Below, in pieces: positions 7,702 to 17,470 of a stretch of DNA of 64,000 bases; position 1 is the first letter of the stretch; each line of letters opens with the position of its first letter. The stretch covers positions 682,001-746,000 of the forward strand of contig CP170506.1 in the NCBI GenBank assembly GCA_042691655.1, written 5' to 3'. This stretch comes from UBA695 sp042691655 (GTDB lineage Bacteria > Verrucomicrobiota > Verrucomicrobiia > Chthoniobacterales > Chthoniobacteraceae). The translations under genes and the position numbers were made by a program. The notes beneath the pieces were generated by a model, which searched no databases, had not been told where the DNA came from, and was given only the letters and a program-made list of their open reading frames with translations.

Positions 7702-9507
7702 CTATCCGCCCGCGCTCGATTTCAGCACGGCGATGAACGCCTCTTGCGGGATGTTCACCTTGCCGATCGACTTCATCCGCTTCTTGCCTTCCTTCTGCTT
7801 CTCCAGGAGTTTGCGCTTGCGGGTGATGTCGCCGCCGTAGCACTTCGCGGTCACATCCTTGCGGCTGGCCGAGACCGTCTCGCGGGCCACGATCTTTCCG
7901 CCGATGGCGGCTTGGATCGCCACCTGGTAGAGCTGCGTCGGGATCACTTCCTTCAACTTCGCCGCCAGCACCCGGCCCCGGCCATCGGCCTTGTCGCGGT
8001 GGACAATGCTCGAAAACGCGTCCACCGGCTCGGCGTTAACCAGCATGTCGAGCTTCACCAGCTTATCCGCCCGGTAGCCCACCGGAACGTAGTCCATCGA
8101 GCCGTAGCCGCGCGTGATGCTCTTAATCTTGTCGTTGAAATCCACGAGAATTTCGTTGAGCGGCAGAACGCAGGAGATCATCACGCGCCGGGTGTCGAGG
8201 GATTCGGTGTGATCCACCACGCCGCGCTTGTCCATCACGAGGCTCATGATGTCGCCGATGTTCTCGTTGGGGATCATGATCGTCGCCTTCACCACCGGCT
8301 CGCGGATCTCCTCGATCACGCTGAAATCGGGCAGGAACGCCGGGTTATCCACCAGGATGAGCTCTCCGTTCGTCTTGAGCACCTCGTAAATGACGCTCGG
8401 GTAGGTGGAAATGATATCCATGTTGTACTCCCGGCGCAGGCGCTCCTGGATGATCTCCATGTGGAGCAGGCCGAGGAAGCCGCAGCGGAAGCCGAAGCCG
8501 AGCGCCACCGAGCTTTCCGCCTGGTAGACGAATGCCGCGTCGTTGAGCTGTAGCTTGCCCATGGCCGCTTTGAGATGCTCGAAATCAGCCGTATTGATGG
8601 GGTAAATGCCGCTGAAGACCATCGGGTGCACCTCTTGGAAGCCCGCGAGCGGCTTGTCCGCCGGGCGGTGCTGCTCGGTGAGCGTGTCGCCGATCTTGAT
8701 CTCCGAAGTGGTCTTAATATTCGCGATGAAATAGCCGACCTCGCCCGCTTCGAGCCGGGGCCGTCCCTCCATCTTCGGGGTAAAGACGCCCACATCCTTG
8801 ATCTCGTAGCTCTTATTGCTGCTCATCAGCTTCACGCCGAGGCCGGGCTGCAAGGAGCCCGAGGCCAGGCGCACATAGCCGATGACCCCCCGGTAGGTGT
8901 CGAACACGGAGTCAAAGACCAAGCCGCGGAGCCGGTCGTCCTCCATTTCCGGGGGCGAGGGGATGCGATGCACGATGGCTTCCAAAATATCCTCGATGCC
9001 GATGCCCGCCTTCGCGCTGGAGAGGATCGCCTCCTCGCCCGGGATGGCCAGGATTTCCTCCAGCTGCCGCTTGCAGCTCTCCACGTCGGCCGTAGGCAGG
9101 TCGATCTTGTTGATGACCGGGATGAGCGTGAGCCCCTGCTTGTGGGCCAGGTGAACATTGGCCACCGTCTGGGCCTCCACGCCCTGGGCAGCGTCGATAA
9201 TAAGGAGCGCCCCCTCGCAGGCTGCCAGCGAACGGCTCACCTCGTAGGCGAAGTCCACATGGCCGGGGGTGTCCATCAGGTTGAGCGTGTAGGTCTGCCC
9301 GTCCTTGGCCGCGTAGTGCATGGCCACGGGGTGGGATTTGATCGTGATGCCGCGCTCGCGCTCCAAATCCATCGAATCAAGCTGCTGATCGGTGGATTCG
9401 CGCATGGAGATGGTATTCGTCACCTCCAGCAACCGGTCGGAAAGCGTGGTTTTCCCGTGGTCGATGTGGGCGATGATACAGAAATTGCGGATGGATTTGA
9501 TGGACAT
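7702..9507 (-). CDS. lepA: Elongation factor 4 (LepA), ribosome back-translocating GTPase
   Basis: A 600-residue translational GTPase, the normal LepA length. The G domain shows AHIDHGKTTLSDRLL (G1), the switch I region ending RGITIKSH, DTPGHVDF (G3) and NKIDLP (G4). The LepA-specific C-terminal domain follows (GGDITRKRKLLEKQKEGKKR and the QEAFIAVLK ending). EF4 acts on stalled or mistranslocated ribosomes. I chose ATG 9507 (MSIKSIRNF) because it matches the family N-terminus. A longer frame to 9534 would start inside the promoter region: TTGACG and CATAAT lie just upstream at 9520-9548. Confidence 0.95.
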   Translation of the reverse strand: MSIKSIRNFCIIAHIDHGKTTLSDRLLEVTNTISMRESTDQQLDSMDLERERGITIKSHPVAMHYAAKDGQTYTLNLMDTPGHVDFAYEVSRSLAACEGALLIIDAAQGVEAQTVANVHLAHKQGLTLIPVINKIDLPTADVESCKRQLEEILAIPGEEAILSSAKAGIGIEDILEAIVHRIPSPPEMEDDRLRGLVFDSVFDTYRGVIGYVRLASGSLQPGLGVKLMSSNKSYEIKDVGVFTPKMEGRPRLEAGEVGYFIANIKTTSEIKIGDTLTEQHRPADKPLAGFQEVHPMVFSGIYPINTADFEHLKAAMGKLQLNDAAFVYQAESSVALGFGFRCGFLGLLHMEIIQERLRREYNMDIISTYPSVIYEVLKTNGELILVDNPAFLPDFSVIEEIREPVVKATIMIPNENIGDIMSLVMDKRGVVDHTESLDTRRVMISCVLPLNEILVDFNDKIKSITRGYGSMDYVPVGYRADKLVKLDMLVNAEPVDAFSSIVHRDKADGRGRVLAAKLKEVIPTQLYQVAIQAAIGGKIVARETVSASRKDVTAKCYGGDITRKRKLLEKQKEGKKRMKSIGKVNIPQEAFIAVLKSSAGG

Positions 9508-9519
9508 TGCGAGCCTACT

Positions 9520-9548
9520 ATTATGCGGGCGCACGAGGGGAGCGTCAA
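9520..9548 (-). promoter_or_regulatory. lepA promoter, near-leaderless
   Basis: On the minus strand TTGACG (9543-9548) and CATAAT (9520-9525) with a 17-base spacer. The lepA ATG follows the -10 box after 12 bases, so the mRNA leader would be about 5 bases. Confidence 0.7.
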
Positions 9549-9579
9549 GCAGGGCCTGATAAGGTGCCCATAAGTGAAA

Positions 9580-10500
9580 TCAGGGAACCGCAAGGGGCAG
9601 CTTGATCCAGAAACGGCTTCCCGTGCCCGGGCCGTTGCTTTCGGCCCCGATCCGCCCCCCGTTGAGCTCCACCAGCCGCCGCGAATTGGCCAATCCGAGC
9701 CCCGTCGAAGCTTCGCCGCCGGTGGGCCGGGCCGAGAGCTTCTGGAAACGTCCAAAGAGCTTGGCCTTATCCTCTTCCGTAAGCCCTGGCCCCTGGTCGG
9801 CCACCTCGATGCGGATTTCGTGCCCGTCGCTGCGGACGCTCACGGTGATCGCTCCCCCGGGCGGGGAGAACTTGATCGCGTTGCTGATGAGATTGTCCAG
9901 CGCCTGCTTGAAGCGCGCCGGATCGACCTCGGCTACCAGGGGCCCAGGGGGGGCGAACTCCAGCGGCTGGCCCTTCCGCTCCGCCTGGGGCCGGTTGCGC
10001 AGGACGATCTCCTCCACGCAGGCGCTCACATCGGTAGGCGTGCGGTTGATCTTGAGATTCCCGTCTCCCAGGACTGCCGCGTCGATGAGCTCCTCGATAA
10101 TGCCCTGCATTTCATAAGCCAGCGCCGAAATCTGTGCGCCGGGGTTCTCCCCGGGCGTCGCCGCCGCCGGGTCGGGCGGAAGCTCGGATGCCAGCAACAC
10201 CATGGCGTTGAGTGGATTGCGCAAATCGTGCGAGGCGATTTGCAGTACCTCGGTTTTTTGGCGATTGGTGGTTTTGAGCTGCTCGTTGAGCCGCTTCCGG
10301 GTGGCGATGTCCCGTTTCAGAAGAAAAAAAACCGTCGAGAAAACCACGGCGTCGAAGATGGTGTTGATCTCGTCCAGCCAGAAGCGCCTGGGATCGGTGA
10401 ACGCGCCGTAGAGGAAGAAATCGGGCGCCACCAGAAGGACGATCCCAATCATGAACGAGAGATTGATCAGGAAATTCCTTCTGCGCGAGGCGGCGTCCAT
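9580..10500 (-). CDS. Membrane sensor histidine kinase
   Basis: A 306-residue kinase with two N-terminal hydrophobic helices (FLINLSFMIGIVLLVAPDFF and a second near 45-60) and almost no periplasmic loop, so it probably senses within the membrane or cytoplasm. The H box is IASHDLRNPLNA, followed by the N box DNLISNAIKFSP, G1 VADQGPGL, F box LFGRFQKL and G2 TGLGLANSRRLVE. No response regulator is adjacent, so it is an orphan. ATG 10500 (MDAASRRRN) is preferred; an extension to 10551 would need a TTG. It sits divergently next to the dipeptidase gene. Confidence 0.88.
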   Translation of the reverse strand: MDAASRRRNFLINLSFMIGIVLLVAPDFFLYGAFTDPRRFWLDEINTIFDAVVFSTVFFLLKRDIATRKRLNEQLKTTNRQKTEVLQIASHDLRNPLNAMVLLASELPPDPAAATPGENPGAQISALAYEMQGIIEELIDAAVLGDGNLKINRTPTDVSACVEEIVLRNRPQAERKGQPLEFAPPGPLVAEVDPARFKQALDNLISNAIKFSPPGGAITVSVRSDGHEIRIEVADQGPGLTEEDKAKLFGRFQKLSARPTGGEASTGLGLANSRRLVELNGGRIGAESNGPGTGSRFWIKLPLAVP

Positions 10501-10601
10501 ACGATACCCTACGAGAAAACACCTTTCCAACAACCGGTTATTTCCGGGCAAGCCGCGCTTGAGTTTTACCCTTACTGATCCCTAGGATACTTCAAAATCA
10601 C

Positions 10602-11936
10602 ATGAGCACGCCCCACCTGACCGAATTGTTCCAATACCTTCGTTTCCAAAGCGTCTCGACCGATCCCGCCTCCGCGCCCCAGGTGGCTGCCTGCGCCGCT
10701 TGGCTGCGGGATAAACTGGCCGGGATGGGCCTCCAAGCCCAGGTCCACCCCACGGGCGGCCACCCCATCGTCGTCGCGCGCACGGAACGCAAGCCGGGCC
10801 GCCGCACCGTGCTCATCTACGGCCACTACGACGTCCAGCCGCCCGAACCGCTCGGCGAATGGCGCACGCCCCCCTTCGAGCCGACGCTGGTAGACGGCGT
10901 GATCTTCGCCCGTGGCGCCACCGACAACAAAGGCCAGACCTTCGCCCACATCCTCGGCGTGGAAAAAGCCCTCAAGGAAAAAGGCGACCTGCCGGTGAAC
11001 CTCATTTTCCTGATCGAAGGCGAGGAGGAAATCGGCAGCACCCACTTGGGCGAGTTCCTCAAAACACACCAAGAAGAGCTGGCCTGCGATTTGATCGTCA
11101 TTTCCGACACCGGCATGGTCGCGCCCGGCGTCCCGGCGCTCACCTACGGCCTGCGGGGCATCCTGGGCCTGGAAGTGCGCCTCCATGGGGCCGAGACCGA
11201 CCTGCATTCCGGCATCTACGGCGGCACCGTCCCGAACCCCGCCACCCTCCTCGCCCGCATGGTTGCGACCCTGCACGACGCCCAGTACCGCGTCGCCATC
11301 CCCGGCTTTTACGACCAAGTGGCCGAGCTCCAGCCCTGGGAGCGCAACCAATGGGCCGCGCTCCCGCTCGACGAGGCCGCCTTCAAGGCCGCCACGCGCT
11401 CCAGCTCGCTCCTGGGCGAGGCCGGTTACACCCCGCTCGAACGCGTCTGGGGACGCCCCACCGCCGAGGTCAACGGCATCGGGGGCGGCTACCAGGGCAA
11501 GGGGGGCAAGACCATCGTCCCGCGCGAAGCCTTCGCCAAGCTCACCTTCCGCCTCGTCCCCAACCAGACCCCCGAGGTCGTCGTGGAACACATCAAGGCC
11601 CACCTCCAACGCGTCTGCCCTCCCGAAGTGCGCATGGAGATCACGACAGAGCAGGGGGGCGAACCGTTCCTCTGCGACCCCAACGGCAAGGATGGCCTGG
11701 CCGCCCGCCGCGCCGTCCAGCGTGTGTGGGGCGTGGAGCCCGCGCTCATCCGCGAAGGGGGCTCGATTCCCATTTTGCACACCCTGCGCGGCACCCTCGG
11801 GGCGGACATCCTGCTCCTGGGCCTCGCGTTGCCCGACTCCGCCTGCCACGCCCCCAACGAGAACTTCCCGGTCGAGAACTTCGAGGCGGGCATCGCGCTC
11901 AACGAAGCGCTGCTGGAGGAAATCGCGCGGGGATAA
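10602..11936 (+). CDS. M20-family metallopeptidase (dipeptidase)
   Basis: A 444-residue M20/M25/M40 peptidase. Two-zinc site motifs are in order: YGHYDVQP (about 73-80), GATDNKGQ (bridging Asp, about 105), EGEEEIGS (catalytic Glu and metal Glu, about 141), ISDTG, and C-terminal HAPNENF. The dimerisation-lid segment with DLHSGIYGG is typical of the dipeptidase (CNDP-like) branch rather than of DapE or ArgE. It most likely hydrolyses dipeptides in the cytoplasm. It is monocistronic, with a repeat directly after the stop codon. Confidence 0.9.
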   Translation: MSTPHLTELFQYLRFQSVSTDPASAPQVAACAAWLRDKLAGMGLQAQVHPTGGHPIVVARTERKPGRRTVLIYGHYDVQPPEPLGEWRTPPFEPTLVDGVIFARGATDNKGQTFAHILGVEKALKEKGDLPVNLIFLIEGEEEIGSTHLGEFLKTHQEELACDLIVISDTGMVAPGVPALTYGLRGILGLEVRLHGAETDLHSGIYGGTVPNPATLLARMVATLHDAQYRVAIPGFYDQVAELQPWERNQWAALPLDEAAFKAATRSSSLLGEAGYTPLERVWGRPTAEVNGIGGGYQGKGGKTIVPREAFAKLTFRLVPNQTPEVVVEHIKAHLQRVCPPEVRMEITTEQGGEPFLCDPNGKDGLAARRAVQRVWGVEPALIREGGSIPILHTLRGTLGADILLLGLALPDSACHAPNENFPVENFEAGIALNEALLEEIARG

Positions 11937-11940
11937 TATC

Positions 11941-12004
11941 TCACGCAAAGGCGCAAAGGCGCAAAGAAAGGCAGGACTCTTTGCGCCTTTGCGGCTTTGC
12001 GTGA
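11941..12004. repeat. Inverted repeat of the CGCAAAGG family
   Basis: A 64-base inverted repeat starting TCACGCAAAGG and ending CCTTTGCGTGA-like, 5 bases after the dipeptidase stop. It is the hairpin core of element A without the flanking modules. It has no trailing T-run, so it is not a classical terminator, although it could form an RNA hairpin. Confidence 0.75.
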
Positions 12005-12036
12005 ACCCCTAATAACCCTTCCTCCCATACGCGCTT

Positions 12037-12246
12037 ATGACTTGCGGGGGGGCCGCCGCGCTGGTGTATTTCGGCACCGGCATTTTTGGAGGGGCCTGTG
12101 TTGGAGGTGTGTTCGCCGTCGTCATTCTGCGCGATATTGGCTATTTCCGCCGCACCGTTTCCTCGTGGTCGGTTTTGCGGGAGGTTCTTGACTGGAACAA
12201 AATCGAGAAGCTTCTCGCGGCGGATCGCCCCGGCGAGTTCAAGTAG
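12037..12246 (+). CDS. Small putative membrane protein
   Basis: A 69-residue frame with a glycine-rich hydrophobic N-terminal half (ALVYFGTGIFGGACVGGVF) that could span the membrane once, and a polar C-terminal half (REVLDWNKIEKLLAADRPG) that reads like a genuine helix. No homologue is recognised. A competing minus-strand frame covers the same DNA but runs into the repeat and has repeat-encoded residues, so I favour the plus-strand frame. Real but weakly supported. Confidence 0.4.
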   Translation: MTCGGAAALVYFGTGIFGGACVGGVFAVVILRDIGYFRRTVSSWSVLREVLDWNKIEKLLAADRPGEFK

Positions 12247-12348
12247 AGTTTGCACCTCGTTACGAATCTCCAGATCTGGGTATGCACTTTACACCAGTGG
12301 GCCTTGCCTCATTACGGTGCTTTCCCGAGTGAAGGGCAGCGCGCTTTT

Positions 12349-15300
12349 TTATGCGGCGTGGCCTGCGGTTGCGGTCAACTCGATGGGGCGGCCGCTTTCT
12401 AGCGAGGGGCGGACTTCTGAACGCCATTTCCAAAGCAGGTAGATGGCCGGGTAGACGAGCAGCTCCATGATAAACGAGGTGGCAAGTCCCCCTGCCAGCG
12501 GGGCGGTGACGCGCTTGATCATGTCGGACCCCGTGCCGGTGGACCACATGATGGGCATGAGGCCGATGAAGGCGCAGGTGACGGTCATGAGTTTCGGCCG
12601 CAGCCGCTTGACCGCGCCGTGGATGACGGCTTCCTTCAAGTCGACAAGGCTGCGCATTTTGCCCTGGCGCACGGCGTCGTTGTAGGAGAGGTCCAGGAAC
12701 ATGAGCATGAAGACGCCGGTTTCCGCGTCGAGGCCCATGAGGGCGATCATGCCGACCCACGCGGCCACTGACATGTTATAGCCCAGCAGCCACATGAACC
12801 AGACTGCGCCGACGAGGCTGAATGGGACGGCTGACATGACGAGCACGGTCTTGAACGCGTTCTGGGTATTGAAGTAGAGGAGGATGAAGATGAGCAAGCC
12901 CGTGATGGGGAGGATCATTTTCATGCGCTCTTTGACGCGCTCCATGTTCTCGTACTGGCCGCTCCAGAGGAGGGTATAGCCGGTGGGGAGCTTGATTTCG
13001 TTGCGCACGATGCGCTTGGCTTCTTCGACGTAGCCGCCGATATCGCGGCCTGCGATGTCGACGAAGACGTAACCGGCCATCATGCCGTTTTCGTTGCGGA
13101 TCATGGAGGGGCCGTTGAGGAGCTGGATGTCGGCAAGCTCGATCATGGGAACCTGGACGGGATTTTTCCCGCCGCGCACGGTGACGAGGATGCGCTGGAG
13201 TTGGTCGAGGTCCTGGCGCAGGTCGCGCGGGTAGCGGAGGTTGATGGAGTAGCGCTCCCGGCCTTCGATGGTGGTGGAGATGGTTTCGCCGCCGACGGCG
13301 CTCAGGATGACGGCTTGCAGGTCCTCGACGGTCAGGCCATAGCGGGCGAGCGCCTCGCGCTTGGGGACGAAGTCGACGAAGTAGCCGCCCGCGGCGCGTT
13401 CGGCAAAGACGCTGCGGGTGCCGGGGACTTTTTTGAGGACGCTTTCGATGTGGCTGCCGATTTGCTGGATTTCCTCGATGTTTGCGCCGAGGACTTTGAT
13501 GCCGATGGGGGTGCGCACGCCGGTGCTGAGCATGTCGATGCGGCCTTTGATGGGCATGGTCCAGGCGTTGACGCTGCCGGGGATCTGGATGGCGCGGTCC
13601 ATTTCGGCGATGAGTTCCTCTTGCGAGATGTGCTCGGGCCAGATTTGGCGCAGGGGGGCTTTGAGCCAGCCGGGGAGGTAGCGGGAGTACCAGCGTTCTT
13701 TGGCGCGCCACTGTTCCTTGGGCTTGAGGACGACGGTGGTTTCCATCATGGAGAACGGGGCGGGATCGGTGGAGGTGTCGGCGCGGCCCGCTTTGCCGTG
13801 AACGGAGAGGACTTCCGGGAAGGATTTGATGAGCTGGTCCTGGGTTTGCAGGAGTTTTTGCGCCTCGGTGACGGAGATGCCGGGCAGCGTCGTGGGCATG
13901 TAGAGGATGGTCCCTTCCTGCAACGGCGGCATGAATTCGTGGCCGAGCTGGCGGTAGACCGGGATGGCGCTTAAGACGATCAAGACGGCGGTGGCGATGG
14001 TCAGCCGGGGATGGTTGAGTACCCAGCGGCAGGGGCGGTCGTAGAGTTTCATCAAGCGCCCGCTGACGGGGTGATTTTCCTCGCGGGTGTAGCGACCGAC
14101 GAGGAGCGCGGTGGCGATTTTTGCGAGCCAGCGCGGGCGGAAGGTGAAGGGCTCGATGCGGGCAAAGAGCATTCGTACCGCCGGGTCGAGCGTGATGGCC
14201 AGGAAGGCGGCCAGCAGCATCGTGAGATTCTTGGTGTAGGTGAGGGGCTTGAAGAGGCGGCCTTCCTGGTCGACCAGTGCAAAGACGGGTAGGAAGGCGA
14301 CGGCGATGACGGCGAGCGAGAAAAAGACGCTGGGGCCCACCTCCAGGAGCGCCTGGAGCCGGACTTGGTGAAAGTCACCTTTTTTGCCGCCCGCGATCCA
14401 GTGTTCGATGCGTTTGTAGGCGTTCTCGACCTCGACTATCGCGCCGTCGACAAGCACGCCGATGGAAAGGGCGATCCCGGCGAGGCTCATGATGTTGGAG
14501 GTGATGCCCATCAGGTACATCGGGATGAAGGCCAGCAGGACGGAGACGGGGATGGTGATAATGGGGATGATTGCGGAGGGGAGGTGCCAGAGGAAAAAGA
14601 GGATGACGCAGCTCACGACGATCATGGTCAGGATCAGCTCGTGCTTGAGGTTGCTGATGGAGTCCCGGATGAGGCCGGAGCGGTCGTAGGTGGTGACGAT
14701 CTGCACGCCCTCGGGCAGGGAGGGCTTGAGCTCCTCGAGCTTTGCTTTGACCCGGTCGATGACGTTGAGGGCGTTCTCGCCGTGGCGCATGACGACGATG
14801 GCTCCGGCGGTGTCGCCCTCGCCGTTGAAGTCGGCCACGCCCCGGCGGAGCTGGGGGCCGAGCGCGACGGTGGCGACGTCGCGCAGCAGGACGGGGGTGC
14901 CTTGCGGGGTGGTCTTGACGACGACTTTTTCGAGCGCGTCGGTGCTCTGGACGTAGCCCCGGGCGCGCACCATGAATTCCTTGCCGCTCCATTCGATCAG
15001 GCGGCCGCCGACTTCGTTGTTGCTCTTTTTGATGGCGTCGGCGATCTCGACCATGCCGACGCCGTAGCTTTGCAGGCGGTTGGGATCGACGGTGACCTGG
15101 TACTGTTTCTGAAAGCCGCCGTAGCTGGCGACCTCGGCCACGCCGGGGACGCTCTGGAGGGCGTAGCGCAGGTACCAATCCTGGTAGCCGCGCAGTTCGG
15201 AGAGGTCGTGTTTGCCGCTCTTGTCGACGAGGGCGTATTGGAAGATCCAGCCGACGCCGGTGGCGTCTGGGCCGATCTCGGGGTTGGCACCCTGGGGGAG

Positions 15301-15657
15301 GGTTCCGGCGATTTTTTGCAGGTATTCGACGACGCGGCTGCGGGCCCAGTAAATATCCGTGCCGTCCTCGAAGATGACGTAGACGTAGCTGTAGCCGAAG
15401 TCGCTGAAGCCGCGGATGGCTTTGACCTTAGGCGCGCCGAGGAGCGCGGTGATGATCGGGTAGCTGACTTGGTCCTCGATGATGTCGGGGCTGCGGTCCC
15501 AGCGGGTGGAGATGATGACCTGGGTGTCGCTGAGGTCGGGGATGGCGTCGAGGCGGATCTCTCGCAGGGAAAACGCGGCGTAGGCGACGGCGGCCGTGAT
15601 GAGGAAGATGACCAGCAGGCGGTTGTGGGCGCTGAAGGCGATGATTTTTTTAATCAT
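12349..15657 (-). CDS. cusA: CusA/CzcA-type heavy-metal RND efflux pump
   Basis: A 1,102-residue inner-membrane RND transporter of the heavy-metal branch, slightly longer than the usual 1,040. The start is MIKKIIAFSAHN at 15657; a longer frame is rejected because this ATG overlaps the cusB stop as ATGA. TM4 carries the proton-relay acid in LVDGAIVEVENAYKRIEH. GKAGRADTSTDPAPFSMMET and MPIKGRIDMLSTGVRTPIG match the monovalent copper/silver pumps, whose periplasmic methionines bind Cu+/Ag+. It exports metal with the adaptor encoded upstream. No outer-membrane factor gene is in the operon, so a separately encoded TolC-like protein must complete the complex. Confidence 0.92.
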   Translation of the reverse strand: MIKKIIAFSAHNRLLVIFLITAAVAYAAFSLREIRLDAIPDLSDTQVIISTRWDRSPDIIEDQVSYPIITALLGAPKVKAIRGFSDFGYSYVYVIFEDGTDIYWARSRVVEYLQKIAGTLPQGANPEIGPDATGVGWIFQYALVDKSGKHDLSELRGYQDWYLRYALQSVPGVAEVASYGGFQKQYQVTVDPNRLQSYGVGMVEIADAIKKSNNEVGGRLIEWSGKEFMVRARGYVQSTDALEKVVVKTTPQGTPVLLRDVATVALGPQLRRGVADFNGEGDTAGAIVVMRHGENALNVIDRVKAKLEELKPSLPEGVQIVTTYDRSGLIRDSISNLKHELILTMIVVSCVILFFLWHLPSAIIPIITIPVSVLLAFIPMYLMGITSNIMSLAGIALSIGVLVDGAIVEVENAYKRIEHWIAGGKKGDFHQVRLQALLEVGPSVFFSLAVIAVAFLPVFALVDQEGRLFKPLTYTKNLTMLLAAFLAITLDPAVRMLFARIEPFTFRPRWLAKIATALLVGRYTREENHPVSGRLMKLYDRPCRWVLNHPRLTIATAVLIVLSAIPVYRQLGHEFMPPLQEGTILYMPTTLPGISVTEAQKLLQTQDQLIKSFPEVLSVHGKAGRADTSTDPAPFSMMETTVVLKPKEQWRAKERWYSRYLPGWLKAPLRQIWPEHISQEELIAEMDRAIQIPGSVNAWTMPIKGRIDMLSTGVRTPIGIKVLGANIEEIQQIGSHIESVLKKVPGTRSVFAERAAGGYFVDFVPKREALARYGLTVEDLQAVILSAVGGETISTTIEGRERYSINLRYPRDLRQDLDQLQRILVTVRGGKNPVQVPMIELADIQLLNGPSMIRNENGMMAGYVFVDIAGRDIGGYVEEAKRIVRNEIKLPTGYTLLWSGQYENMERVKERMKMILPITGLLIFILLYFNTQNAFKTVLVMSAVPFSLVGAVWFMWLLGYNMSVAAWVGMIALMGLDAETGVFMLMFLDLSYNDAVRQGKMRSLVDLKEAVIHGAVKRLRPKLMTVTCAFIGLMPIMWSTGTGSDMIKRVTAPLAGGLATSFIMELLVYPAIYLLWKWRSEVRPSLESGRPIELTATAGHAA

Positions 15658-17333
15658 GGGCGGGGCGCGATTTCTTCCTTGGGTTCGCCGCATTCGAGCA
15701 TCTCTTTGCCGAAATACGGGTTATGAGTCGGGCCTTTGGGCTGGAGCCAATCCGCGCCTTTTTCGCCGTGCGCCATGGGGCAGAATTGGTGGGAAAGCGG
15801 TGTGTTGCCGGGGGCTCCGAACTGTTGCGCGGCGGCGATGACGGCGCTGGACAGGGGTTTGAATTGCACGCGTGCTTTTTCGAGATCCGGCGCGGCGGCC
15901 AGGGCCCGGGCGGCGGGAAGGGTGTCGATGGAGTGGGCGGCTTCCCGCGCTTTTTCGAGATCGTCTGCGGCGAGCGCCTCCTGGATTTTGAGATAGGCGG
16001 CGAGGACGGTTGTGTAGTTGGCGGCGGCGATGGCTTGCGGCTCGGATGAGTTGCCTGCCATGGCCTCCAGGGCGGCTTTGAGGTTGGATTCGCTGTCGAC
16101 GAGGAAGTTGGCCGAGACGACGACGCGGTCGCCTTCGTGCAGGCCGCCGAGGAGTTCGTAAAAGTCGCCGCTGCGTGCGCCGATTTGGATTTCAGTGGGG
16201 ACGAGGTGGGTGTCGCCGTTGTCGCGGAAGGCGTAGGTGCGCTGGCCGCCGAACATGACGGCAGAGGCGGGGAGGGCCAGGTTTTCGCCCAGGGGGTAGA
16301 AAAGCCGGGCATCGCCGAACATGCCGGGCTTGAGGAGCTGGGCGGGGTTGGGGATTTCGAGGCGCGCTTTGAGGGTGCGCGTTTCCGGGTCGAGGGTGGG
16401 GGAGACGAAGATGACTTTCCCCTCGGAGGCTTTGCCGGGCCAGTAGGGGAGGGTCATGGAGAGGGGCATCCCGACTTTGACGTTGGCGAGATCGGACTGG
16501 TAGATGTCGGCGTCGCCCCAGACGGTGGAGAGGTCGGCGATGACCATGAGCGGGTCGCCGGGGGCGATTTTCTGGCCCGCCAGGACGTCGCGGGTAAGCA
16601 CAACGCCGGTGGCCGGGGCGTAGAGGGTGAGGGTTTTCTCGACTTTCCCGGTGCGGATGAGGGTGGCGAGCTGCTCGTCGCTGATGTCCCAGAGTTCCAG
16701 GCGCTTGCGGGCGGCGGCTACCAGGGGATCGAGGGCGGCGGAGCCTTTTTCCCGGGCGCGCAGGGCGTTGAGGTATTCTCCCTGGGCGGAGACGAGCGCG
16801 GGGCTGTAGATGCTCAGGAGCGGGTCGCCTTTTTGGACTTCCTGGCCGGTGTAGGAGATGAAGAGGTGGTCGATCCAGCCGTCGATTTTGGTGGAGACCC
16901 GCCATTGGCGCGTTTCGTCGGCGACGATCCGCGCGGAGGTGCGCACTTCGCGGTTGAGCGGGCGTTTTTCGACGGTGCCGAGCTTCAGGCCCATGGTCTG
17001 GCGGGCTTGGGGCGCGATGGAGACGACGGCGAGGCCGGAGACGCCGCTTTTCATGGAAACCGGGGCGGCGCCTTCGCCGATGGGGACGAGGTCCATGCCG
17101 CAGATGGAGCACTTGCCGGGCTTGTCGGAGACAATCGAGGGGTGCATGGGGCAGTGGAATTTGGGGGCGGTTTTGGTGACGGCGGCAGAAGCGCTCGCCG
17201 GGATGAAGCCGCTCCGGAGGGTTGCCGTTCCCGCGAGCGCGAGGAGCGCGATGCCCCCCGCAAGCAGGCTGAGCCACGGGAAGCGGCGGGGGCCGGGCGG
17301 CGGTGCGGTGCGGGATGAGGGCGGCTGATCCAT
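15654..17333 (-). CDS. cusB: CusB-type periplasmic adaptor with two metal-binding modules
   Basis: A 559-residue membrane-fusion protein. Residues 18-36 are a hydrophobic anchor. Then a heavy-metal-binding module carries HCPMHP (60-65) and CSICGM (75-80). The central part has the adaptor core (barrel-sandwich, alpha-hairpin and beta-barrel regions, about 120-400; DGWIDHLFI, YSPALVSAQGEYLN, DIYQSDLANVKVG). The C-terminal 130 residues form an extra domain with QFCPMAHG and FGKEMLECGE, resembling the DUF3347 copper-binding domain. It probably passes Cu+/Ag+ to CusA. First gene of a two-gene operon, overlapping cusA by 4 bases. Confidence 0.9.
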   Translation of the reverse strand: MDQPPSSRTAPPPGPRRFPWLSLLAGGIALLALAGTATLRSGFIPASASAAVTKTAPKFHCPMHPSIVSDKPGKCSICGMDLVPIGEGAAPVSMKSGVSGLAVVSIAPQARQTMGLKLGTVEKRPLNREVRTSARIVADETRQWRVSTKIDGWIDHLFISYTGQEVQKGDPLLSIYSPALVSAQGEYLNALRAREKGSAALDPLVAAARKRLELWDISDEQLATLIRTGKVEKTLTLYAPATGVVLTRDVLAGQKIAPGDPLMVIADLSTVWGDADIYQSDLANVKVGMPLSMTLPYWPGKASEGKVIFVSPTLDPETRTLKARLEIPNPAQLLKPGMFGDARLFYPLGENLALPASAVMFGGQRTYAFRDNGDTHLVPTEIQIGARSGDFYELLGGLHEGDRVVVSANFLVDSESNLKAALEAMAGNSSEPQAIAAANYTTVLAAYLKIQEALAADDLEKAREAAHSIDTLPAARALAAAPDLEKARVQFKPLSSAVIAAAQQFGAPGNTPLSHQFCPMAHGEKGADWLQPKGPTHNPYFGKEMLECGEPKEEIAPRP

Positions 17334-17470
17334 AAAGGTTGCGGTTCATGGGTAGAACACCGCCGGAGGGAAAATCCCTGGAACTTTTTATTTACGCGAA
17401 TCCCCTCTCTCCCTATCGTGGTTTACCTGATTTTGCCGAGGGGCGTTTGCGCCTAGTCTTTCACCTTCCG

